A DNA stretch of 64,000 nucleotides from Chimonanthus salicifolius (lineage: Eukaryota > Streptophyta > Magnoliopsida > Laurales > Calycanthaceae): positions 46,742,201 to 46,806,200 of the forward strand of contig CM023538.1 in assembly GCA_013350335.1 (NCBI GenBank). The letters run 5' to 3'. Both the position numbers and the translations under genes were made by a program. The first letter of the stretch is position 1. Every line of letters starts with the position of its first letter. Shown one piece after another: positions 23,269-33,891 of this stretch. The notes below the pieces were generated by a model, which made no database searches, was not told the origin of the DNA, and saw only the letters and a list, made by a program, of their open reading frames with translations.

Positions 23269-26200
23269 AATACCCCCAAACTTACATTTTGCTAGTCCTC
23301 GAGCAAAACAAAAACTAAAAACTCTAAAAACAAAAATAAAAATCATAAACTACACCACTTTCGCTGGCACTCTCGATTGCATTTAGCGTATGCAACAAGC
23401 CTTTAAACCCCTAGCTCACTACTAGTGGACGAGTTATAGTCTCGTGAGGGCTTTCAGTGATGATACCCACAAACATCAAATTTCAGCAAAAATATATAAA
23501 TCAAAATTTAAAAATCATACAACTCCAAAATTATTTTACAAAATTTATACTCGGAGTGTAGTGTGTGATAGCCAAATATTAATATAACCTTCTTTTTCAA
23601 AATACACACAAGTTTTGTAACCACCGGCTGAAAATGCGCTTCGACTTCAAATCTCACAAATGTATATCTCTCAGAAAGATTTTCGCTCAGAGATTGGGTT
23701 AAATTTCTCTCAAAAGTATATGTGAGCGGAATACTTTCTCAAATACAAATATCTCACATATTTATCATCAAAGAACGACTAAAATCAAAGAAAAATATAG
23801 ATCTCATGAAAGGATGTCATTTTCCTGAGAACGTTGAATCAAACACCATTATTCTTCTTCATCTATTCTCCACTTTAAATACCATATTAACTGAGGATCA
23901 ATAGGACTTCCTGTAGGACAAAACGTGGCTTAGGACTGGGTCATATCAAAGAAGGATAACAAGACTCTAAAATAAATATTTTGAATAGAAAAAGTTAGAG
24001 GTCTTCAAAATTTTATAATGGAATATTTCTTCCTCTATTTTTTTTTAACACTCGGAATCTTCATAGCATTTCTTTTCTTTTCAAATTCAATTCCTTTTTT
24101 TTTCACTTTTTTTTTTTTTTCACATCCTTCATTTATGATATATGGATGTTCCCTTTCTTTTTTTCTTTTTCTTTTCCTTTTTTTTTTTTCTTTCTTTTTC
24201 ATTGATGATTTTCTCTTTCTTTTGCATCTCTCATCATCATTTTTTTCTTTCAAGTGTCATAGTTTTCTCATAATACCATCCCAATAACAATCATCTCTAA
24301 CCTTTTCCGGGCCCTAGAATAGGTCATAGATTTTTCAATTTTGTCTCAAACTCCACAACCGGAGTTGGGTATGGATAACATGGTTAATCAATAAAAATAG
24401 GCTAAATTCATATTCAAGGCTCAAAAGTGGGAACTAACATGATAACATATGACAAAAAAATAGGTAGGCTTCAAAGGCTCAAACGATCCAAAACAATGGC
24501 CTATATCACTTCCTAAGCTTTATATGACTATTTCATTAGCTTCAAATAAATTCAGAAAAATATCTGGTGTAATAATCCAATTTTGATGTCATTCTCAGTA
24601 ATTTGACCAAAACAAAGAATAATGAGATCTAACAACAAATAATAATTATGCGCATATCAAAGAAAATAAGAATTTACTTATAACACTCAGATAAAGAATC
24701 GAATGGCTCAAAAGTTCACTGGGTCACAAGTCTCCACTGGTATTCTTCCAGTGATCACTTAACTCATGAATACTCTTCTTTTTCAAGCTAATATTAACAT
24801 GGCTGTGTAAAAATTTCCAAGCATAAATTTCACAAAATTCAAATGGAAAAGGCATGATATAAAAATTTTAATCCACATATTAATGCTAAAAATCAATGTT
24901 TTTTTTTTTTTTTTTAAAAAAAAATTTGACTCAAAAACAAAACATAAGACTAATTTTTAAGACTGATTTTTTTTTTTTTTTTTTTTCAAATTGACTCTAA
25001 AACGGACACAAAACTGAAAATAGACACATTGTAACCCCTCAATACCCCCAAACTTAAATTGAACATTGTCCTCAATGTTCCCTAATCTACATGTGCACCT
25101 GCAAATTAGAAGAAAATATCAGAAAAAGAACAACTTGAGTTGATAAATACCTGAGATGACTCACTTTATTTAAAACCTGCAAAAACAAACAGATAACAAA
25201 ACACAAACGCAACAACAATGACTCTAGACTGACTCTCACACAAAAATTGACTAAACAAAAGTAAAAACCTAAACTAGTCCAACATCAACACAAACACATA
25301 CTTACTCACAAACATTGACACACAGACAGACTCAATAGAGACTCACACAAAATTCAAAAATTAATCTAGACAAACTGGATAAACAACCTTATAAACACGA
25401 ACAATCAAATCCTAATCTAGTTATCAAAGACTCACACAAGTTTTTTTTTTTTTTTTTTATTGCATCCTAATCTAACAATGCAATACCCAAAGCAAATATG
25501 CAAACAATAATCAAATAACTAAGCTAATGCATGAAACTAATATCGTAATATGCATGATCAAATTAAATATGCAATTTTTTTCTGTTTTTTTATGTGCAAA
25601 ATAAATGCAAGACAACCTAAGGAAATCTATATGAATGCATGAAAAAATAAAAAAAATTCAAAAAAAATGAGTTGAGAAACTTACCTCGGCCTATAGTGCT
25701 TACTTCCAAAAATTTTAGAGCGCGCGTTTAAAATCCTTGCAAAATAAAACACCACAAACTTTGGTGAAGATTCTGAATCTCATAAAAAAAATGAATGATT
25801 CCTAATCTAAATGCAATTTCCTAATGTTATAACTAGTGGAGGAAATTAAATGGTTGGAACCTAATTAAGAACTCTAAATTAAATTAAGACCATAAAAATT
25901 TCTAAATTAATATCCACCAAATTAATCCAAATCAGATTTTCAAATAAGTTCAAAGTTGATCCAATTTTTTCTTTCTTTCTTTTTGAAACTTTTTAGCTGG
26001 AACTTTCCAAATTTAGATCTACTTTCTAAAAATAGAACATGACTAAATTGGATTAAAATTCTAAGATTAGAAAATGCCAAAAATAGAAACTAGATATTTT
26101 TGGAAGTTTCTAAAAATAGGAATCTCCAAAAATAAAAAATTTCTAAATTTAGCAGTGATTCCAAGTTTAGATAATCTCCTGACTATTTGTATAACTTCTA

Positions 26201-26361
26201 AATAAGGTAACCTTCTAAAATTAGAATTTCTAAAAAAAAATAGAAACTGCTAATTTTAAAGAGTTGCCAAAAATAGATATTTCTAAAATACGCATTATTT
26301 CTAAAAATAAATAATTCAATGGCGATCTGTTTTAAGTTCCCCGGCAACGGCGCCAAAAACT
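23269..26361 (-). other. Non-coding interior of the LARD element
   Basis: No gag, protease, RT or integrase motif on either strand. Features: the polypurine tract at 23271-23283; a second look-alike (AATACCCCCAAACTTAAATT on the plus strand, 25041-25060) followed by TGAACATTGTCCTCAATGTTCC, a near-palindrome; long T runs and a T/C-rich stretch at 24030-24250 (lysine-rich chance ORF on the minus strand); poly(T) tracts at 24899, 24968 and 25441; and AT-rich leader words near the primer site (26160-26330) that are expanded into a tandem array elsewhere (10051-11990). Confidence 0.85.
26339..26355 (-). other. Primer-binding site, tRNA-Asp type
   Basis: The plus strand reads CCCCGGCAACGGCGCCA, the 3' end of plant tRNA-Asp, so the minus strand is its complement. 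Six bases separate it from the LTR. Confidence 0.9.
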
Positions 26362-28096
26362 TGTTGTGCAAATTTTAAATTTATAACTCGCAAGCGCACG
26401 AACCATTTAGATAGTATAGCGATTAAGTGCGAGGTCGAACCCATCGGAACTTAGGAAAATATATCCATTAAAATACACCATCGAATTACGTATTTTAAGA
26501 ACTTTGAGAAATATGGAGATAAATCATGAACGTGGAATTGTTAATCTAATCTATGAATTTTAATTTTAATTTAGAAACATTCTAGATTTAAACATAGAAT
26601 CTAACAATTAACTAATTTTAATTAAGATGGTGGAATTAATATAAAAATATAAACAATCTCAATCTAATTTAAAATACAAAATTAAGATGCAATTAAATTA
26701 TTTCCAACCTAGTTCATCAATTTCAAAGATTTGAGTTTTTATAAACAAAAATAAAAATTAAAGACATCTAAATTACATCTGTACATATTTACAGTGGAAC
26801 TGGCTCAAAGAATCAAGGAGGCATTATTTTCCATATTTTAAAAATAAAACAAAGGCCTAGAATACGGAGCTCACGTAAATTACCAATCATGCATTCAAAT
26901 TTTTCATCGATAAATATTCTAAGAATTAAATCCATGGATTTCATTAAATTAAAAATCTCAAATTAAACCTTAGAATGAATAGAATTTAAACTTCATCTCC
27001 AAATCTAAAATATTTCATCGCACTCTTAAAATAAGAGCCTTAGATCGAAGAAGGAAGTCTATTCAATCTAAATTTTCATCACATTTAATCTGAAATAATT
27101 AAAATAAATCCACACATAAACTTGATTAAAGAATAAAAATAAAATCAAATTATCATCATACATAGATTGAATAATTGGAAAACCATAGACTAAATATTTC
27201 ATCACACCTCAATTTTATTTATGAAACATGAATTTAGACTTACATATCAATGAAATTTTAAAGAAAAAGAAATACAATGAAAATCAAAATCCACCAACCT
27301 TAGAACCCAATGTGGATTGAAAATCCCACAGTCTTTCTCCTTCTCTTCTTCCTCTCCTCTCCTTTTCTTCAATGCCCAAGTTCAGTTTTCTCAATGGGAG
27401 AGGACTAGTATTTATAAATAAAAGGAGGTGGAATGAATGGATTGGATTCAAAGATTTAAATAAAGCAAGGGACACATGGAGGGCGGATTTGATTTGTGCT
27501 AAATATGGAATGACTTAAAGGAGGCAAGGAGCTAAATTTGTATAAGGAAAGTGGGTGAAAAATCCCGTTTTTTTACATATGCACTATCTTGCAGCTCAGT
27601 TTTGACCCTTTTAACTTCCGAATCAGGAAAAGTCGTAAACTACAAAGTTGTAGATCTTGAAGTCTTCTTTCCAACGCAAAAAGAATCAAAGCAATCGGAT
27701 ATTGGAGTAGAAATTTATGACCAAAATACTGAACATATGTCAAACCTTCCTTATTTTTCTTCCTTTCTTATTTTCTCTCTTTCCTTAATCCACTTGTCAA
27801 ATTCGAAAATCCTCTTATATTGACTTCTAAATTTCGAATTTCCTCTTGAGATAATGAAAATATTATTCACACATGTGGATTTCTTCATGGGCTTTTCTTA
27901 ATGGGCTTAATAATTGGGCTTGAGGTCCATAATAACTCATAATGGGCCCAGGCTTTATATTTAAGTATTTTTTCTGTCATCCTCACTATTAAACCTGGAA
28001 AACACAAAATTATATTAATTACATAAAATTAAATAAAATGAGGTACTAACAATGATAAATTTAGGAGTAAAATATGTATTTATTTTGCACTCATCA
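26362..28096 (-). repeat. 5' LTR of the LARD element (1735 bp)
   Basis: Same ends and order as the other LTR. The TATAAATA box on the minus strand is at 27409-27416. This LTR faces away from the neighbouring gene at 28215-28766 and ends 118 bases beyond its stop codon. Confidence 0.95.
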
Positions 28097-28101
28097 CTTG
28101 A

Positions 28102-28214
28102 CACCATATATTTTAAGCAAGTTGCTTCTCTTGAATAAAATACTTATTCTTAAAATACAAGAAAAAAATTATTACATTGTAAAGTTCGACAGATAAGATT
28201 AAGAGCATGGCAAT
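28102..28214 (-). other. 3' untranslated region of the membrane-protein gene
   Basis: Minus strand after the TAG stop: AT-rich with AATAATTTTTTT and GAATAAGTATTTTATTC, likely polyadenylation signals. The LARD element inserted at its end. Confidence 0.4.
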
Positions 28215-28766
28215 CTATTCCAGGCAATAGCTACTGCCTTCCATAGAGCATACCAGTACTCTAGCCTCCTTTCCAAAATCAGAGTTCATATCAGAAGCAC
28301 ATTCATCCTCACATAAAACCTTGAATTCACACTTCATGGTATGGTCTTCTGCACTATCCCGGTAAAAAAAGAAGAAGAAGAATGAGATGAAACTACTAAT
28401 ACCAGCCGAGATCCACATCCACGATGCCGTACTGATCTCCATAATTGTTGATATCCAATATGCAAACATAAAATTCAGTGTCGTCGTGACAATCCAAATC
28501 GGTGGCTTCATCCTCTCCCGAGATTCAGAATCTTGCAACCGATCAACCACAAGAATTGAGGAAAAGCAGAGCATCACAGGTATCAAAAGAGTGACCATAG
28601 ATGTAATGATCTGGACATCTTTTTGCAGCATAACCTCGGTACTAATAGTGTTAAACCAAAAGAAACCACTGCTAAAGATGACTAAGAGGTACAATTTGTT
28701 GTTGCGCCTCCTAGGATTTGCTTGTATGCAAAACATTTTTGACTCTCCCTCAAAGGCTTTCTCCAT
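28215..28766 (-). CDS. Predicted four-helix membrane protein, family unknown (183 aa)
   Basis: Intact single-exon frame from ATG at 28766 (MEKAFEGESKMF) to TAG at 28215. A longer frame reaching 28784 would start at GTG and is not used. Four hydrophobic helices are evident at about residues 25-43, 52-74, 89-111 and 116-134, with basic residues (PRRRNNK) before helix 1 and an acidic or charged loop (DRLQDSESRERMK) before helix 3, followed by a hydrophilic tail of about 50 residues. The block IWIVTTTLNFMFAYWIS is shared with the divergent gene at 29283 (TTTLN-x2-FAY-x2-S), and the four helices align along their length, so the two are paralogues. I do not recognise the family. A GAA microsatellite encodes a run of phenylalanines in helix 4. 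Conservation of two open paralogues argues that both are real genes. Confidence 0.75.
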   Translation of the reverse strand: MEKAFEGESKMFCIQANPRRRNNKLYLLVIFSSGFFWFNTISTEVMLQKDVQIITSMVTLLIPVMLCFSSILVVDRLQDSESRERMKPPIWIVTTTLNFMFAYWISTIMEISTASWMWISAGISSFISFFFFFFYRDSAEDHTMKCEFKVLCEDECASDMNSDFGKEARVLVCSMEGSSYCLE

Positions 28767-29282
28767 CTTCACCAAGCTTTTCACATTAACGTTTCAAACC
28801 ACGAATAGTAGGGGGAGAGAGAGAGAGAGAAATGTATGAAGTTTGAAGGGTAGGAACCTACGAAGACTATAAGGTGGGAGATTTAAAATATAAAATTCAT
28901 TGGCCAACAACCTTGTTTTCTATTGCAGTCACAAACAAGCAATTTGCCTAGTTCTTGGATAGATCACCATTGCTAAAAAAATTAGCGGCCCATTTGATGA
29001 AATGGTCCGAATCTAGTAGGAGTCCAAACAAACAACTGCCTAGTTTTCTTGGAGCAAACATCAACAGCTTGGTAGTCATCAACACTTCTTGTAAGCACTT
29101 CTAGTAGGACATTTGGCGTTGGAATACCCAAAGAGCTGATGAAATTGGAGGGAAATTTCCAAGCTTCAACAAAAAATGAATAAATTCTAAGAGAAGGGAA
29201 CGAAAATAGCCTTCTAGATGCTGAACACTGTTTAACCATTCTGACGTTCTCTAAGCCTATCTTATTTCTTCTCTCTTCTGTC
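28767..29282. promoter_or_regulatory. Shared promoter region of the divergent gene pair
   Basis: 516 bases separate the two start codons. On the minus side there is an AT-rich TTTATATTTTAAAT (about 28880-28893) and a (CT)n tract (GA repeat on the plus strand, 28813-28830) in the presumed leader. On the plus side a CT-rich TTATTTCTTCTCTCTTCTG lies just before the ATG. The antisense frame at 28982-29299 has no recognisable product. Confidence 0.5.
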
Positions 29283-29744
29283 ATGGAGAGGCAAACCAAC
29301 CATCAGAATGAGAGCAAATTATATTCCTTCATTTTATTCCTCGCCGTCGGCTTCTTGACCGTCAATGCTGCGGGTGCTGCGGTTAGAGTACACCATGATA
29401 TCATGGTTGTGACTTCTATCATCTCTCTATACTTGTTCCTGATGATGCTCTTCTGGTGCTTAGATGTGTTCAATGGGCTGCCGAGTGATTCTAAGAAAGC
29501 AGAGAGGATGAAGGTTCTTATATGGGTCCTCACTACGACACTAAACATAATTTTTGCCTACCGCGTTTCCGTGATTATTGAACTGAGCATGGGATGGTTT
29601 GTTTGGGGCTTGGCATGGAACAGCAACGTCTTGACATTCTACCTCTTCTTTGTCCACCATGAAAATGCCAGACGAAACACCATTCCTGGGTTCCAAAGAA
29701 ACCAGGGAATTCCGATTCAATTGGAGGAAATCTATTATGCATAG
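29283..29744 (+). CDS. Predicted four-helix membrane protein, paralogue (153 aa)
   Basis: Intact frame from ATG 29283 (MERQTNHQNESKLYSF) to TAG 29744. Four hydrophobic helices lie at about residues 13-30, 40-60, 79-101 and 104-123. The loop before helix 3 (GLPSDSKKAERMKV) and the block VLTTTLNIIFAYRVSVIIELS correspond to the gene at 28215-28766. The C-terminal tail is short and ends IPIQLEEIYYA. Head-to-head arrangement with its paralogue suggests inverted duplication followed by divergence, possibly with shared regulation. Function unknown; location in a membrane is inferred from hydrophobicity alone. Confidence 0.75.
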   Translation: MERQTNHQNESKLYSFILFLAVGFLTVNAAGAAVRVHHDIMVVTSIISLYLFLMMLFWCLDVFNGLPSDSKKAERMKVLIWVLTTTLNIIFAYRVSVIIELSMGWFVWGLAWNSNVLTFYLFFVHHENARRNTIPGFQRNQGIPIQLEEIYYA

Positions 29745-31387
29745 TACCTTTTTTTTCTTGTAACACAGTGTTTCCCCAATGTAATTATGTTAATGTCTAG
29801 TTGAGTCTTGAGATCACTATAAGAAGATCACTAAATAACACTTGGTTCTCGTAGTTTTATTGAATCGGAAACAATCAACTGGCAGTCCTTAGCTGCCTGA
29901 ATTGCTTTAGACCTTTGATCCGTTTCTTTCAGAGATGCACTCAATCAAGACTTTCAGATTTGCTCAACCAGTTAAGCTTAATGCATGTCTCAGAGTTTCG
30001 TCGTGATGTCTCTCTAGGATAGAGGTTTGACGCCTATTTAAGCCGTTGTACTAAAATTAATGGTTTCACTCAATATCTTCAGATTAGAATCAAAGATTCT
30101 GAAAAATAAAATCCAATTATCCTCTCTCACCCCCACACTAAAATGAAGAGATGGTTCCAATAGCATAGGTTAATTCACCGTTGAAACTAATGTAGAATTG
30201 GGAATTCAAAAGGCAAAAACTTAATGTAATCAAATGCAATTAAGAAATCAAACACTAGTGAATTCCAATACAACTCGAGTTCAGATAAAAAGTCAAAGAA
30301 CTTTCTCAAGAACAAGATTTGAATGCGTAATTAAAATTTAATGAAGTATTTGAAATGTATGTCAGACTTGAAGTCTAAATTCACCATGCAAATAAAATTT
30401 AACACTTAGATTAAAATTTAAATCGATACAAAATTCAAAATCAAATTAAAAAGAAAACCAAATAAAAAAGACTCATCAAATTATGGGACTCAAACAAGCA
30501 ACGAAATACTCTAATTTTAATTCAACTCAAATTATTGTGTCCCCTTAAAAGTTTAATTGAACCTCCAATTTATAGACCTATTCTGATTAAAAATAGGGAA
30601 AACAAATAAAATGGAATTACATCTACTTGTCTCACCCGATCCTTTGCCTTCCATTTTACTCTCTCTTTCTGATTCTTGAATTCAAAATAGGGATCTTACT
30701 ATTTGCAGCTCATGTTTCTCTCCCACTCGCTCAAATGGACAGGAATCTTGGCTCTGGTGCTTACAACTTCTAATATGCTTTCTAATATCATAAAACACAA
30801 ATGAGAGAGAGGTCTCTATAATCTAATACCTTGATAAATGAAGGTCTTCTTAAAAAATCTCATAAAAATATTGCAAGAATGAAATATCCAACAAATATCT
30901 ACAACTTAGACGGTGTACATCTTACTAAATGGCTGAAAATCACTTCGAATCGATTTCAAAATTTGAGAAAATCTCAATTGAGTTTTTTCTTTCTCTCCGA
31001 CAATACTCTAATGTGGCTGTTGCTATGGAAGAACAATAAGTTTCTCTCCTTGTGAGCCCCACGACTTAAAAAAAATCACCGTCGAGACCCAATGGGCCTT
31101 TGCAGTCAATTTTATCACTGACACAATGCAACATTGTGTATTAACCGTTGCGTTGTGCCAGTTAAAATCACGATACATATCGGCTGATACCTTTATTCAA
31201 AGACATAAGAGTAGGTCAAAAATAAAAAGTAACTTAAAATACAATAAAGGAAAATAATACAATAAAATGTCGAATATCAATCTAGACAATCCTAAATTCT
31301 TTTTGTGCAAGTAGATTACCAATTCTACATAACTGGGCCAAATCCATCATCATTGGGCCCATTTTCATCAAATGGGCCTATGCTCAA
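29745..31387. other. Intergenic, no gene recognised
   Basis: After the gene come a T-rich stretch and AATGTAATTATGT, a plausible polyadenylation region. The rest is AT-rich with phrases such as CCTCCAATTTATAGACC (about 30560) that resemble LTR promoter regions, and repeated AATGGGCC words at 31335-31410. CATATCGGCTGATACC (31170) recalls the hAT-like repeat at 19209. Confidence 0.4.
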
Positions 31388-32075
31388 TACATTCAGCTCG
31401 GGTTCACTTAAAAATGGGCCTTTCTTCAATTGGAGTTAAGGCAACCTCTACTTCTGCTCGAGAATGCCTAGATAATACTTAATAGAATATGCTAAATTTT
31501 GATAATAAGAGTTAGCAACAACCATTTGGTGAGCTTCATATTATCTGTGATGACTCGACCCAAGCCCAGGTGGCTGAGCCTAGCCCGCTCAAAAATACGC
31601 TGAAAGAGGCCAAGATTGGGGATTGTCGGTGGAACCGACAGTGGAGTCCCTTGAGCAAATTGCTGGTTGGGGTGTGGGTGAAAAAGTCCCACATCGCCCA
31701 GTAACAAGTTATGATGGGTTTTATATATGGACACACCCCTCCTTCCTAGCACGCACGGTGGAGGATAACTCCTGTGGTTATTGGCACAGTAGAGGACAAC
31801 TCCTATGGTTCTTGGCACGGTGGAGCATAGCTCCCGTGGTTGTTGGCACGGTGGAGGACAACTCCCGTGGTTATTTTTTGTTATGGTGCAGTTGAGGACA
31901 GCTCATCTGGGCTTTATGGCCAGGTTATGATTCACGACTCGTGGTACCGGTCTGTGGGCTGTGTGTGTGTGGATCTCTATGGAGGTGGTGACCTAGATGT
32001 AGGATGGTTATGGGTTGTGAGTTATGTTGCGTACGTGCTGGATGGTCCACGCGGTGGGTTGTATGTGCGTCCAAT
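31388..32075 (+). repeat. Gypsy LTR piece with USE/TATA promoter and hairpin minisatellite
   Basis: Starts in sequence shared with 33892-34334. A probable LTR start, TGTGATGACTCGACCC, is at 31546. It contains a perfect USE-type box GTCCCACATCG (31686-31696), a TATATAT box (31722-31728) and four 31 bp repeats (31749-31875). From TTGTTATGGTGC (about 31879) to 32075 it matches 53056-53245 of the big 3' LTR. It stops abruptly there, so it is a fragment. Open frames through it are repeat-derived. Confidence 0.65.
31686..31729 (+). promoter_or_regulatory. snRNA-type promoter pair: USE plus TATA
   Basis: GTCCCACATCG matches the plant snRNA upstream sequence element exactly, and TATATAT follows after 25 bases, a spacing used by plant Pol III snRNA genes such as U6. 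In the related copy at 34167-34208 the USE has decayed (GTCTCAGATCA), but the TATATAA remains. Whether it drives transcription is untested. Confidence 0.5.
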
Positions 32076-32386
32076 GAACCTGATGGTTGCCAAATTTCAG
32101 ACCTGTAGGAGACCATTGGACATTTGGCAAAGAATGAAGCCAAAAGGACTGGGGGAGAATTGGAGTTTTGAGGATGGAGCTTGTAGCACCAGTATCTAGG
32201 AAGGCTATCAGTGGCGTGGGTTTATGGGTGAGAAAAATGTTGGACTTGGTAAACTGTGTAACAACGGTGCCATCACTCCGTTGGAAGAAGGAGGGAGTGT
32301 TTCAAGGAATGTTTTGGCATTGAACGAGCTTCTGGGGTGAGGAGAAGAAGGTGTGCAGATTCAGGAAAAAAAAAAACTCACATCGC

Positions 32387-33600
32387 TCATGACCCCTGCT
32401 TTAGACTTACATCATGTGAGAAGAAACTGGAACTTTTGGATGGCAAGTTTGACTGCCAGAATTTCTTTGTAGGTACTATGGTAGTGATGTTCAGAGGTTT
32501 AAAGGAGCTGTCTTGAGACCAAAGGGCATGACTGTCCACTAGTAATGGCCGGTTTTCCTTTCCCGCCTCAAACAATACGAAGGCCCTCTCTCTACTAGAA
32601 GGAGACAATTTTTATATTCCATATCTTCCTGACGAACAAGAGATTAACATTCAATGCTGGAGTGGCATGCATCCAAATCATCTAAAGCATGTGCAAGAAG
32701 AAATCTCTAACATTTTGGCTCAACAACTTAATATGCAGCAGGGTGTATTAGTATAATTGGCCAAAAGAAAGTTGGTCAATTGTTTGATTTTTTAGTCTCA
32801 CTCCTAGATCCTCTAGGTGATGAGGTAACCAAAGTCATTGGACTCAAAAATCAGGATCATAGTCAGCAAATGGTTCATTAAAAATACCAGGAGGAAGATC
32901 ATCAGAGACAATGTGATTAAGAGTAGCCATATTATCTTTAATACTTTGAAACTCATTTTGGAAAATGGTTCAGTAAAAATACGAGGAACATTAGCAGGGA
33001 CAATGTGATTAAGAGCAGCCATATTCTCTTTACCAAATTTCATATCCAATTTCCACTCTCTGTCCTATTGAACCTCAAGATTTTCCTCATGAACTCCAGG
33101 AGTACCTAGCCACTCTAACTTTCTTGGGAATATGGTAAAGGTTTCGGAATTAAAAAAGGTAAGATAAGGGCATTCGGTATTCACCCAAAGCAATCCACCA
33201 TTCATGTAAGCTTGAAAAAGATAGACAGTAAAGTTATAAAGATAAAAAACAATAGCAATGCGGAACTGCTCAAGGATATACCATAAGAAACATCTGACTT
33301 CCTTCGGGCTCTTCATCCACTACTTTTGTTTTACTTTAAATCAACCATGTAAATGTTGATGGCTCTTCGTCCAAGATGATGCTCCCTCTACCTCTCCCAC
33401 TAAAGCCAGTCACTCTGGCATGCATCCAGATCATCTAAAGCTTGCGCAAGAAGAAATCTCTGCCCTTTGGTCTCAAGACAGCTCCTTCCCCTTTCCAGAA
33501 GGCCATGCTAAGGATATTTCGACCTCTTCTTAAACTTGAAGCTTGGACATACTCCTTAAAAACAGTAGGAGTTTTAGATTTGAACAACTGCTTATATGTG
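32387..33600. pseudogene. Scrambled pararetrovirus-like (Caulimoviridae) remnant
   Basis: Minus-strand bases 32611-32387 encode, across frame breaks, the start of an RNase H domain with the block YKEILAVKLAIQKF, typical of endogenous pararetroviruses (badnavirus-like) rather than plant gypsy elements. On the plus strand, 32612-32757 and 33400-33530 encode related pieces sharing GMHPxHLK..QEEIS, which I read as the region before RT. A 24-base inverted repeat (AAGGAGCTGTCTTGAGACCA.. at 32506; its complement near 33465) shows one part has been inverted. Minus-strand frames at 32813-33049 (an internal repeat around NHIV) and 33065-33316 may belong to it but are not identified. All frames are broken; this is a fossil fragment. 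Confidence 0.45.
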
Positions 33601-33840
33601 ATGATGAATGTTTATCTTTAGGGGGACGCCTAGAGGTTCGTGGTGGTATGGATGAAGCCCAATCTTCATGAACAGAGCATCTGAGGAGTTGTGAATACCA
33701 GGGACTGGTAAATTTATGGCATGATTTTGAAACAGATTCAACAATTCCTGGGAATCATCAACTATGTCTCTGAGTTTAATGGGCAAATTGGTTTGATCAA
33801 TGGAGGTTAGATACTTTGGGTGAACCTTCTGGTAAATATG

Positions 33841-33886
<46 letters not shown>

Positions 33887-33891
33887 TCCCT
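33601..33891. other. Unassigned remnant ending in a (TA)n(TG)n tract
   Basis: A minus-strand frame (33592-33830) of unknown identity is followed by TA/TG microsatellite 33838-33886 and TTCCCTCATTGGGC, the same order as in the gypsy LTRs at 36268 and 52553. About 65 bases of that LTR were therefore spliced to this point. Confidence 0.5.

Larger units (their letters stand above)
21535..28096 (-). mobile_element. Complete young non-autonomous LTR retrotransposon (LARD type)
   Basis: Two nearly identical LTRs (21535-23268 and 26362-28096) flank a 3.1 kb interior without protein domains. The whole 6562 bp element is bounded by an exact 5 bp duplication CTTGA (21530-21534 and 28097-28101). A primer site matching tRNA-Asp (TGGCGCCGTTGCCGGGG, minus strand, 26355-26339) lies six bases inside the right LTR, and a polypurine tract (AAGTTTGGGGGTATT, minus strand) abuts the left LTR. 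Transcription is therefore on the minus strand. tRNA-Asp priming and the TTTGGGGGTATT tract suggest kinship with the Athila/Tat branch of Ty3/gypsy. It must use enzymes supplied by another element. Confidence 0.95.

Noticed and set aside
24018..24287. Phenylalanine-rich (plus) and lysine-rich (minus, 24035-24253) frames
   Set aside because: Products of a T/C-rich low-complexity tract in the non-coding interior.
28982..29299. 105-codon minus-strand frame overlapping the start of the gene at 29283
   Set aside because: No recognisable domain, antisense to the promoter and first codons of a better supported gene.
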